Shown: positions 1 through 10,876 of the stretch, piece after piece
Layout of the letters: every line of letters starts with the position of its first letter
How positions within the stretch are numbered: the stretch's first letter is position 1
Assembly: GCA_023014335.1 (NCBI GenBank)
Contig: JAECYW010000012.1
Coordinates: forward strand, 2,232,001-2,296,000
DNA: 64,000 bases
Reading direction: 5' to 3'
Source: Galerina marginata
Taxonomy: Eukaryota; Basidiomycota; Agaricomycetes; Agaricales; Galerinaceae
Made by a program: the position numbers and the translations under genes
Notes under the pieces: generated by a model
The model's input: only the letters and a program-made list of their open reading frames with translations
Told to the model about the DNA's origin: nothing
Databases searched by the model: none

Positions 1-110
1 ATTGTAGGTTGCAGAATGAGCATCGCATTGGCGTTCTCGTGAAGCTCACTAAACGACTGCACAATAACAAGCCCTAGAGTACCATGCAATGGAATCAAAC
101 ATTTACCCTG

Positions 111-814
111 CTAAAAAGCGAATGAAAGACACCAACCATGACGAGCCAGCCCAAATTCCTCCTCAATACTACTCCGTAGCCTGTAGGTCATCTCCACAGG
201 AAACACACGACCACACAGCGCTTCTGACTGTGCTAACGCCGATAGAATGACCTTGTGGGTACTCTCGAACACCTCGCGCGGCGAGCGGCTTGCGTTCCGC
301 CGCAGGGAGATGCAGCTGAGGTACAGGGCGTATCCGAAGACGAATGAGGATGCCTTACAGTCTATGGTCTGGAAATTGACGCCGCCCCAGTCGGAGGGGT
401 GCCTGAGCCTCATCCCGAGCCTGCTGAGGTAGATAAATATTTCTCGGAGGGTACGCAGTAGGCTGGGAGTGAACGAGAAAGAAAAGAAAGTTAGACGAGA
501 TGTACAGTATTCGAAAGATAATGCATGCCATACCTGGCATCGTGCTGCCGCACGTTCTTCGGGATATCAAAGGCTTTAGCTGCAATCTCGCTCGATATCG
601 CCTTGAAGCCTCCAGAAACCTGATGCAAGGTATCCATCACACCCCTCTCCCATGTCGTGTCTTCCGTCGACACACAGATCGAGTGTACGCTCTCAGAGAT
701 GGCGAGCAGTATAACCTTGTACAGCAGCTCGTTTGGAAGGGCCAACTCGCGGCGTGGCTTCCACTCCGCATTGACATATACCACCGTCGGCCTGGCTAAC
801 GTCGTTGAAGACAT
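111..814 (-). CDS. Unknown two-exon protein, 196 aa
   Basis: The gene has two exons, 814-534 and 420-111, joined across a 113-base intron with a GTATGG donor and a CAG acceptor. The phase is kept, so the frame runs from ATG (814) to TAG (111) as 196 residues. An early segment (LPNELLYKVI) resembles the short F-box-like opening of many agaricomycete unknown proteins, but no full F-box can be shown. There is no signal peptide, membrane segment or catalytic motif. It lies alone at the left edge of the window. Existence is supported by the clean splice; the function is unknown. Confidence 0.6.
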
Positions 815-2100
815 TCAAGTCACAAGAGATGAGGGCCGGGAGAGCAATTTTGTTTGAATTTAGCTCTCAGTTGGAGTGATAACGACAGTTTCGATGTCTT
901 CCTTCAAAGCAGTAGTAAAGGTGGGCAGGTTTTACACCAGGAAAGCGGTTGCAGGATCATGGGCTGTGTTATCTGGGGTGGACAGATAAAATGTCCTCGC
1001 GGAAGCGTGGCTAGAAGTCCGACTAATGCTGACAAATCAATCCGAGGAACCTTGTCTCCGAAACATCCAGGCCAAACGTTCAAACTGAACCATCATCTCG
1101 AAAAACCCTGTTTTCTGCATCTAATTTCGGGTCGAACGACTTCATATTGCGTAAATTCCCTTGGCCTTGTAAATCCTACTCGAGTACTTTTGAAAAGATA
1201 ACTCGCCCATCTTCGTGTTTTCCTCACTTGGAATTGGTCTAACTTGGTCAACTTCTACTTTCCACGTTTACATGGGTTTCAAGATCGTCTTTGTGGTTAA
1301 TGGGGCTTGTTGTTTTCAGGAGGCTTGGTTAATACTGTGGAAAATTTAAGAAATCGTCGGTACAGCACGGCCAAATTACACAATTTATTAAAGGTGAGTC
1401 TTCGATCTGTTCCAGACTTCTTGTGTGTTGGAGCTAGTTCAATAACTCTGCACGCAGTGTCTAATCTTGGCACGACGCAAAGAAAAGATATCTTCCGGGG
1501 GTGTTTCCAGGCCAGAACAATCTAGGAATTGCACATGTATGATGTATCGGAAATCAGTTTAATTTTGGTTCAGACTTGCATAAAGTTCGCGATTTTTCTT
1601 TCCGAATTCGGACTCTCCCGCTTGGTGCAGAAGGTTCCGAAATTCGAGAGTCCGAACCGCCGCCAATCCGCCTGTCCGCCTAAGCCTGCACGTGGCTGAC
1701 AAATATTCCAAAAATGGTATATCGCCTGATCAGCGCGCGTATCCGAGTTGGGACGCGCCTCGCGCCGCCTGCCTGCCTGCTCGTGTCTATTGCTCTGTAT
1801 TCGTCAGTATCTGTTGGATAGCATCAATCTGTAGTCCCAAACCAGCATGCGCCTATACCGCCCGGATTAGAAGTGGTGAAAATTATATTTTTGAAGTTTA
1901 ATCACCTCCTCCCCATGGAATTTCGCCTCCGTCTCTTCTCGAAAGCCGAAGGCGAGTCCCGCCTTCGATAAAAATACACGGAAATTCTATTGTTACCTTG
2001 GTTTAATCCTAGCTGTGTGCTTCTTGCAACAACGAGCTCATTTACCTGTCAATGCAAGGCAGGCGGCGGTGTTTGGCGGGGTTTCTAGCCAATTAACATT
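815..2100. other. Intergenic, with the left end of a transposon-like remnant
   Basis: No convincing gene was found. A 115-codon open frame at 854-1201 has no recognisable content and no splice partner. The right part, from about 1605, holds the inverted-repeat sequence described separately. Confidence 0.5.
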
Positions 2101-2312
2101 TCATACCCTCATAAGAAGCGCGTTAGTGATCCATCCTATTACACTATAGTATACTGTATACGGCGTGAAACCTTTGGCTAAGCGGGCACCGTAAAGGAGG
2201 CTGAAAGTGGGGGCAACGTGATGGATGGGATAAGTGAGCTGGGCGGACTGGCGGACTGGCGGATCGGCGGCAGTTCGGACTCTCGAAATACGGAACGTCC
2301 TCGCTTGGTGCA
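1605..2312. repeat. Inverted-repeat pair, possible DNA transposon remnant
   Basis: The stretch 1641-1680 reappears in reverse complement at 2242-2288. Both arms are built from short GGCGGAYTGGCGG-like steps followed by a TTCGGACTCTC block. The left end also has its own small palindrome: TTCGGACTCTC near 1606 and GAGAGTCCGAA near 1646. About 560 bases lie between the arms, with no transposase frame. This fits a non-autonomous or decayed terminal-inverted-repeat element. Target-site duplications were not identified, so the element ends are not fixed. Confidence 0.45.
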
Positions 2313-3004
2313 ACTGCAATCGCTCTCCTAGAGACAGGGGTATATTGTGGATTTTCCGAAGGACTCTCTCACTTGGTGCAACTGCAATCGCTCTCTTGAA
2401 AATAAGGGTGTTCTGTGGATTTCCTTTCTCTTGGCCATGGGACATTATCTTCTCTCTCTGCTCGGAGTCCGACGATTTGCTTCCTTTTCCCTTTTTCGTC
2501 GGATTTGGGGCTGCCCCTGATCCTAACATAGACCTACTGGACTCAAATATCTCCCCAGCTTGGAAGTCTTTCAGATTGAAGGGTGAGAAAGCCATCTCCG
2601 CTTCTTTTTCAGTAACGACCTCAAATGTGGGGCCGGGAGTGACGTAGAAAAACTGCATGGGATGACCTGTCTTGATGTTGTGCGCCACAATCATCTTTTT
2701 CGGTTCCCTAATGGTATCAGTTTGCACGTAGGGGTCCACCTCTGGAAGGCCGTCGAAAGTCTTGAGAGGCTTGGAGTTAAAAGTAGATCTCAAGCGAAGC
2801 CACCCCTTCTGTATCCAAAAGGTCGATGTCGTGGTCAGCGGACGGTGTGGTCAAGGGTGACAATGACGAAGTGGAGTCGGGTATGAGGCATAGTTCAGAT
2901 CTAAGCAGGAGTGCTTCGCTGTCAGTGGAGGTATGCCGACGGGCAGGCACGGTTGTGAAAGTAGGAAGTAAGTGGTTCAGGTGAATGCGTATTGTGACAC
3001 TCAT
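2101..3004 (-). pseudogene. Broken unknown gene, possibly interrupted by a repeat element
   Basis: Two minus-strand frames look coding. One starts at an ATG at 3004 and runs to about 2800. The other runs through about 2800-2500 and is rich in Lys, Glu and Ser (segments KPLKTFDGLPEVDPYVQ and PGPTFEVVTEKEAE). They overlap in different frames; a TACAG acceptor near 2805 could join them, but I found no clear donor. The second frame continues into the inverted-repeat sequence after about 2430, so its C-terminus is probably not original. No family was recognised. It may be a real gene with an unresolved intron or a decayed one. Confidence 0.3.
2301..2425. repeat. Imperfect tandem duplication, unit about 68 bases
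   Basis: A block starting CTTGGTGCAACTGCAATCGC occurs at about 2304 and again at about 2372. Each copy is followed by CTCTC and a similar tail ending in GTGGATTT. A shorter related piece (CTTGGTGCA) is also present near 1621 in the other end of the inverted-repeat element. Confidence 0.6.
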
Positions 3005-4384
3005 AACTCGAATTCAGATCACAATCTTTGTGAACGGAGTGGCACAGAAACGTAAAATTGTGATTTCGGGAGGGTGGGCGGCGCGCTGAAGGAGGGTTCT
3101 ATTTCTAGTCACCGCGCTCATGTCGACTTTTGGGGTTAATTGTGCACAAAAGGCCTAGACGGCGATTACAGGGAACATGTGTACAAATCCCCCTAAGGCG
3201 GAGTCATACATGGAAGATTCAAGGATTCTTCAATCTTCAAGAGGGTTTCTTGGTGATGGGACTTCATCTCCTCAAGATACCTTTCGCGACCTGAGAAAAA
3301 TCTGCTTGAAGCAGAGTTCCTCCGCGGCTCTGAGCTACTTCCAAGGTTCGTAGCAATTTATATTGCTGTGCATCTTGCTAAGCGATGTTGTGTCTCTTTC
3401 AAAGCAACTGGCATACCGTGCGCCACATCTGCCTGTAAATAGATTACGGGGTCAACAACTGTGAGGTAGATAACCACCACAGTCAGTCTTGACATGTTCG
3501 AGGCTTCGACCAACGCTGAAGAGGGGAGTTACGAAGCCCGAGAGAATCCCCGAACATTCCACCATGATACTTGGCTGACAGACACATAACAGCCATTTCA
3601 CCATCATTTCACCCCACTCCAAAGAATCTAATCTAAAGTCTAGGAAAGATCAGAAATATTCGATCAGATGAGGAACACTACAGCTACTTCTAAAGGGCGC
3701 GGAGACAGCAGATCAATAAACTCGGGGTCATGCGGCTGGTATATAAATCTGGTACCCAACGAGTTTTATTTAGCGTCCGAGGAATCGCGTGGCCGACACG
3801 GCAAGAGTCAATCACCTTCGAGGAAAGTGAGCCTTATTTTATGCACAATCACAAGTACCTGAAGTTTATAGCTTAAATTTGGACCATTTCCAGAGGTGCC
3901 TGAGCGTCCACAAAATGCAGATACGCATTTCGGCACTTGAAGGTCTTTTCATGGTGACGTAAAAATCACGGACGAAGGACGTTTTCCATCCAGTTTGCCG
4001 AGCACTGCCATCAAAGGAGAGGGGTATGTAGGACATGATATCTTATGCATAAGGTCCTCCGTCGTTCTTCCAAGTGTGAATAGGAAGCTTGCCGCGCCAT
4101 TTAGAAGTACTTCATTGGATGAATTTGAGAATGATCGTCTCTCTGCCCTGCTTCCCTGTCATTCATTTGATGGGACAAATCAAGGTTCAGAAAGACAGAT
4201 GGAACTACAAAATACATGGTCTATCCAGTACTGGAATCTGAGAGTATTATCAATACATCGACTGCCGATTCCACGTTCTGTCAGATAAGGTTCACACATT
4301 CAAGTGGCTAAATATCCCGGGCTCAGTCGTCTCTAATCTCCACTATCCTCAGATTAACCAAGCCTACATATCTATCTCTCAATT
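3005..4384. other. Intergenic, upstream of the GMC cluster
   Basis: Only short open frames of 60-100 codons are present (for example 3668-3862 and 3995-4288), without recognisable content or splice partners. The last few hundred bases should hold the promoter of the first GMC gene. Confidence 0.5.
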
Positions 4385-7089
4385 ATGCCGTACGTCAAGG
4401 TAGAAGAAGTTGCCCAAAAGGCATTTGACTACATCGTCGTTGGTGGTGGAGTACGTTGTGTTTTCGCAGCCTTGGCCGAAGCCTGCTAATTCGATAATTC
4501 AGACTGCTGGACTAGCTGCCGCGGCTCGCATATCGGAAGATCCATCGGTGACGGTGCTTGTGCTGGAAGCTGGCCAGGGGCATTTCGGAGACCCCAAGAT
4601 CGACGTCCCTGTTCAGTTTGCTCAGCAATTAGGAAATCCGCAGGTAAATCTTCTAGATTATCGCCCATTAGAATAGTCGCTCAAGTTCATTTTTCCGTCA
4701 ACAAGTATGACTGGGTCTTCATGACCGCTGCACAGAAACATGTCAACGACAGACAACTCTTGTGGTCAAGAGGAAAGGGATTAGGTGAGTAAATTATTTG
4801 GAGGTTGTCCATTGCTCTAATTCTCGGGAACTCTTGAGGTGGTACTTCTGCAATCAACTTCTACGCCTGGATTAAACCACCCGCGTCAGATATCGACGCC
4901 ATTGAGAAGCTAGGTAATCCAGGGTGGAACTGGGCAGATTATGAAAAATACACGAAGAAATCAGAAACGTAAGTCGTGGCTGTTATCAGTTGACAAGCCA
5001 GGTTTAATGTAATATTTTTAGTTTCCACCCACCTCAGAAGGAGCAGACGGATCTATACCCCCATACTTTCGATCTGGGCGTTCGAGGAACCTCTGGTCCT
5101 ATCGAGATCACCATCCCACCTCATCAACACACCGTCGACAAACTTTTCCAGGCAACAATGGTTAACGCGGGATTGAAGGCAATTAAAGATGGATACGGAG
5201 GCGACGTAAGAATCTTTTAAATTTAGGACGAGGGCTTCGATTATTTTAACCGACTTTCAGGTCAACGGCACGTGGATCGCTTCCGCGAATCTTGATCCCA
5301 AGACATGGACCCGCTCATATTCGGCAACCGCGTACCTGCTTCCTAACATCGACCGTCCTAATTTACATGTCAGCCCGGTCCATTTTTGATCCGCGAGGGG
5401 AAATTTGTGTTCCTAACCTGTATGTTCCTTAGGTTCTCACCGGGGCGCTCGTATCTCGTATTGCGCTTGGTCCTGCTACGGAAGGCGCAGACAGAACAGC
5501 AACTGGAGTCGAATTTATCGTCGGTGAAAAGACTCACGAGGTTAAGGTGAATAAGGAGGTCGTTTTAAGCGCCGGGTAAGCCTCCGAGACAATCTCGGGC
5601 CGCGCACGTTATTGACGCTGGCATCCAGGGCCGTCAAGTCGCCCCAGATTCTGGAATTATCGGGTATCGGCCAACCCGAGGTTCTGTCTAAAGCGGGCAT
5701 AAAGGTAGAGATTGACCTTCCTGGGGTTGGAGAGAATGTGCAAGAACACGCCTTCGCTGTTACCATTTACGAGCTGGATTCTGGGACACCTCACGAAACC
5801 TTGGATCTCTTGGCCAACCCAGAGGTCGCAGCCAAGCATACAGCTCTCTAGTGGGTGAAAGTCTTCTTGTCTGCGTCACCTTATTGAAACACGATATATC
5901 TAGTGCTGCTGGACAGGGCATGCTGCGCAGTGGTCTAACTTCGATCGCGTGCTTCCCGTTGTCGGCGACGAAGTCACCAGCGATTCCGGCACTGATCAAC
6001 AAACTCGAAGCCGAGGTAGATGCTGAAAAGAAGAGTGGAAAGTTAACACCCAGCCTAGAAGAACAACTTCGTCTTCAAATTGCTGGCCTTCGCGATGACA
6101 CTGTACCTGATTGCGAATTGGTTGCTTTCCCTGGCTTATTCTCATTCACAAGTCAGTAATATCTCTCACCTTTCACCATTGGAACTAATTTTCCTGTCAC
6201 TAATCCAGTGAAACCCGAGCCGGGTAAAAGTTATGTCAGTCCTATCGTGTGGCTCAATCATCCCGCTTCACGAGGCTCCATTGTAAGCTTTCCATGAAGC
6301 AGCCTGGCTTTATTTCTGACCTGGCGCTGTAGCACGTGGAAAACAAGGATGCTACTGTGTATCCGAAAATTGATCCCCACTATTTCGAAAGCAGCATTGG
6401 TACTGTGTCGGGTTTTGTTCTTATATCAGGGATTGTTTGACTCATGTCCCCCTCAAGATCTCGAGAATCTTGTTGAGCAAGTGAAATTCGTCCGAAGCTT
6501 GAAAAACGTGGAGCCCTGGAAGTCTGGCGTTGTTCGCGAATTGGCGCCTGGCCCTGAGGTAGATACTGACGAAGGCATTCGCGGTAAGCGTTATTTCTGT
6601 AGGTCAGATAACTGCACAAAATCTTACATGTCTCCAAAGAGTTCATCAAGAACAATCTCTCAAGCTCTTGGCGTATGCTCAGCTATTTCTCCGATTTGCT
6701 GTTGACTAAAAATGAGATACAGACACCGTCGGAAGCTGCTCCATGCTGCCCCGTAGCAAAGGAGGTGTTGTTGATCCGAAATTGAAGGTTCGAACTTCTT
6801 TTCTTTCTCATCCCCTTCCACCTTTTTAATTAATTTAGGTCTACGGGACTACCAACCTACGGGTGGCGGATATATCAATTGTCCCTCTTCATATTGCCGC
6901 TCATACTCAAAGTGAGCGTTGCCTCGAACTGTTGGGGATATGACTCATACTGACTTATGACCTTGAAGCCACTGCATACGTGATTGGAGAGAAGGGTATG
7001 ATGAAATTTTCTCTTTCTGCATTTATTTCTACTTATACATTTTTAATATTACAGTCGCCGATTTGATTAAAGCGGATCTTAAGAAATAA
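4385..7089 (+). CDS. GMC family FAD oxidoreductase, copy 1 (606 aa)
   Basis: Seventeen exons: 4385-4450, 4503-4643, 4706-4784, 4839-4968, 5022-5205, 5261-5368, 5433-5575, 5629-5850, 5904-6151, 6209-6282, 6333-6399, 6458-6583, 6640-6672, 6723-6787, 6839-6911, 6969-6995, 7055-7089. Every phase closes, giving 606 residues, a usual GMC length. Seen motifs are the N-terminal FAD-binding GGGTAG (from residue 20), the first GMC signature RGKGLGGTSAIN (91-102), and the second signature [15 protein letters not shown]. The C-terminal catalytic pair is His541 (WHTVGSC) and His584 (AAHTQ). GMC enzymes oxidise alcohol groups with FAD; the substrate cannot be told here. There is no signal peptide, so it is probably intracellular, unlike secreted aryl-alcohol oxidases. 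It heads a tandem set of three. Several introns end in AAG or GAG rather than YAG. Confidence 0.93.
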
Positions 7090-7379
7090 TCGGTCGTTGA
7101 AGTACGCTTGATGGGGGAAAATTTGATGGAACACTTGTATATAAATGTATGAACACACCTTCGAATATTTATAATATTATGCGACTGGACAAGCCTGATT
7201 GTGAACTGGTTAAGATGATTACTGTGTAGGTACCACACGAGGCGTGGACTTGACCCGTGGGATTTCTCATCTCCATTCTTGGGCAGATTACATAAGCCAC
7301 GCTGCCCAAGGTGACTGACAGTGAGGTTGGTTTCATGGTTTCTTTCTTCCCCAGACCTTCGTGAACTGTCTGCTCTAGG

Positions 7380-10072
7380 ATGCCAATCGTTAGGATAGCA
7401 GATGTCGCCCAGAAATCCTTTGATTATGTAGTCATCGGAGGAGGAGTAAGTTTCTTATTTGTTCCAATGTGTGAATACGACTAAGCGCTTCTATTGAGAC
7501 CACGGGACTCGTCGCTGCAGTTCGTTTATCAGAGGACCCATTAGTGACGGTGCTCGTGTTGGAAGCTGGGGAGGCCAACCTCGGCGACCCCTTGATCGAT
7601 ATTCCGCTTCAGTTGGGCGACACCTTCGGAAATCCCCAGGTACTCTCGTTGACTTGATTGCAATTGTCGCAGAAATCACAAACTTACCCATGCATTAGTA
7701 TGACTGGGCTTTCATGACCGCTAAGCAGAAAAATATTAACGACAGAGAAGTCTTCTGGGCAAGAGGAAAGGGTTTAGGTGAGTGTAATCGCATGTCCGGT
7801 CTGGCACTCTTGAATTATAAATAAGGTGGTTCTTCTTTGACGAACTTTTATGCTTGGATCAAGCCACCCGCGGCAGACGTTAATGCGTTGGAAAAATTGG
7901 GCAATCCTGGATGGAACTGGTCAGAGTACGAAAAATATTCCAAGAAGTCAGAAACGTGCGTAATTTATTTACAGTGTATTGTTGATCTCTTGGATTCGAG
8001 GTGCACAATTTTAGCTTCCATCCTCCTAAAAAGGATCAAACCGACCTATACCCTCTCACTTTTGATCTGAGCTCTAGGGGGTTATCTGGGCCTGTTCAAG
8101 TTACCATCCCAGATCAAATTCACACTGTCGACAGGCTTTTTCAGGAAACCATGGTCAACAGTGGGTTGAAAGCAATAAAAGACCCGTATGGTGGCGATGT
8201 AAGGACATTTTTTTGAAAGCCAAGCCGATTGTCTCAGAACTTTAGTCAAATTTTAGATCAATGGAACGTGGATAGCTTCTTCAAATCTTGACCCCAGGAC
8301 ATGGACACGTTCTTCATCAGCAACCGCTTATCTGGTTCCAAATATCGATCGTCCGAACCTAAAAGTAAGTCAGATATACGACTGATTTGAAACAGAGTTA
8401 TGGTCCAACCTCATCATACACTTCAGGTTCTTACTGGTGCTCTGGTCTCGCGCATTATCTTCGACCTTGCAACTCCGGGTAAAGAACGAACGGCTACTGC
8501 AGTAAAGTTTATCCATGGTCATGAGAACTATGAAGTAAACGTTGAAAAGGAAGTCATCTTAAGCGCTGGGTATGTCTCCTAAAAAGCTTTAAAATAAGTA
8601 TGTCTCTGACCCAAGCTCCAGAGCAGTCAATTCACCACAGATTTTAGAGCTCTCAGGTATCGGTCAACCCGAAGTGCTCACTAGGGTGGGCATTGATGTC
8701 GAAATCGATCTCCCTGGTGTTGGGGAGAACGTACAGGAGCACACCGCTATCCTTACTATCTACGAACTGGACCCTCGGACACCTCATGAAACCTGGGATC
8801 GCCTTCTTGACCCAGCTTTTGCAGCGAAGACTAAAGCTCTCTAGTTGAGTAAATTTTTTAATTCTTTACTTCCGGCTTCCAACTCATATTGGACTTTTGC
8901 TAGCACAGCGGGACAAGGCATGCAACGCGGTGGACTTACATCGTTCTCATACTTTCCTTTATCCTTAACAAACCCAGATAAAGCTCTCGATTTAATTAAC
9001 AAACTGGAGGAAGAGGTGGACGCCAAACAGAAAGGAATGACACCAGGTTTGGAAGAACAATTACGTCTTCAAATATCTGCCCTTCGAGACGACACGATAC
9101 CCGACTGCGAAATTGCCATTATCCCTGGTTTCTTTTTGAGGACGAGCAAGTCATTTTCCTATTTGTTATTGACAAGCATTAAAGTTGAAATTAGCTTCAT
9201 TGATTCAACCGGAGATTGGCAAGAGTTATGTCACCCCTATGGCAATTCAGAGTCATCCCATTTCCAGGGGTTCCATCGTGAGCCTTTTGATGGTCAATAT
9301 TTTTCTTTAACTGAGTAGTTCCAGCATGTAGAAAGCAAGGACCCGGCGACTCATCCAAAGATCGATCCAAAGTATTTTGAGAGCAATACTGGTAAGTCCT
9401 CAAGTCTGTCTCCAACTGCGGAGTGATTTATTCCATGATCTTTTTGAGATCTCGAGATCCTAGTGCAGCACATAAAATTTCTCCGAGCGATGAGAGACGT
9501 CGAGCCATGGAAATCTGGAATCTTTCGTGAGGTACTACCCGGCCCTAGCTGTGATTCTGATGACGATATTCGAGGTATGCACCGTCCTGAAAAAGAGATT
9601 GCCCACTGAATTCTTGAGCTCATTGCAGATTTCATCAAGAATAATTTTGGAAGCTGTTTTCGTGCGCTCGTCTGCTTTTCATATGTGCAACTCACCCTAG
9701 AAAGAACCCAGACACCATCGGGAGTTGTTCCATGCTTCCCCGTAGCAAAGGAGGTGTCGTTGATCCAAAGTTGAAGGTCTGCCGGTTTTTTCTCTTCCCC
9801 TTGCACCTCTTTGATTTTGATTCTTTGCAGGTCTACGGCACTACGAACTTACGGGTGGCTGATATATCAGTCATTCCCCTTCATTTCGCAGCACATAGTC
9901 AAGGTGAGCCTTGCATAAAACTTGTCGAGCATTTAGTTGACTTATGACCAATCAGCTACGGCATATGTGATCGGGGAGAAAGGTACACGAGAAACTTGCA
10001 TGATGGCTCCATTTGCTTCTCATAATTTTTTCACAAGTTGCGGACTTGATCAAAGCTGATCTCAAGAAATAA
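7380..10072 (+). CDS. GMC family FAD oxidoreductase, copy 2 (607 aa)
   Basis: Seventeen exons match copy 1: 7380-7445, 7499-7639, 7699-7777, 7826-7955, 8015-8198, 8257-8364, 8427-8569, 8622-8843, 8904-9145, 9195-9277, 9325-9391, 9449-9574, 9629-9661, 9712-9776, 9831-9903, 9956-9982, 10038-10072. It keeps the FAD-binding GGGTTG, both GMC signatures and the His542/His585 pair. Two oddities stand out. The Trp before the first catalytic His in copies 1 and 3 is Phe here (FHTIGSC). Exon 9 keeps frame only if the following intron starts with GC (GCAAGT at 9146), making a GC-AG intron. It has no signal peptide. It is one of three tandem duplicates and may have diverged in substrate choice. Confidence 0.92.
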
Positions 10073-10876
10073 CTGACTCCGTTGACTGTCGACTGGAGAG
10101 CCTTCAGTAGAGAGTCTGAAGACAAACCTGCGGCGGAATATGCAAATTTGGGGATCCATTTGGTAAAAGTATGAATATAATGTAGTTTAGAACTCCCTGT
10201 TGTCATCGTTGAAGGATGCGAGGCACGGCAGAACCTAAGCTTCGGAGGCGCGTTCATCATTCCCGGCGGCCGTCGTATCTCAGTCGCAACCTGTCGCAAC
10301 TCGGTCATGTCAAAAGAGGTAGGAGACCCGACTCATGCGTAATGCTGCTACAAGTACTCTAACTTGTCTTATCCTGCGTAACTCAGGAGTGGATTCAAGA
10401 TAGAAAGTCTGCCTTTCCTGCTCCTTCAAGCTTCACAGTATCGCTCATGCTCGTCTCAGTCATTTTCTAGTCAGTACAATGCGGTTAATCGTCCCATGCT
10501 ATGACAGGTCAACGAAGCTTTGAAGCCTGCAGAAGGCCTTTCACGGGCACACTCCGTAACCTTTCCCCGAGACTCCAAGAGTCAGGACGTGAATCTCCTG
10601 TCAACGGTCCTGTCAATAAAGTTCCAATTGGAAGCGAGGAAGGTGCGAGGCGGATTTTATGAAGTCCTGTGATCTCGGGAGTTGAAATTAATCTCAACTC
10701 ACGTTTCAACGGTCCTGCATCTCAGTAATATTCGAAGTTCTGGCTTCTGAGACCAGAGTGATTGACTCCATCTGACTCAGCTCGGAGCGTGTAACGACAA
10801 AAAGATACATCAGGGGCATTGATTACTTTTGTCTCCCTAATATCTCCACCCCCAACGGAAGAACGGATATTTTGCC
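10073..10876. other. Intergenic between GMC copies 2 and 3
   Basis: This 0.8 kb spacer is larger than the 0.3 kb spacer between copies 1 and 2. It contains short stop-interrupted frames only. I see no leftover GMC exons in it. Confidence 0.5.

Noticed and set aside
854..1201. 115-codon plus-strand open frame
   Set aside because: It has no recognisable content, no splice partners and ordinary intergenic composition.
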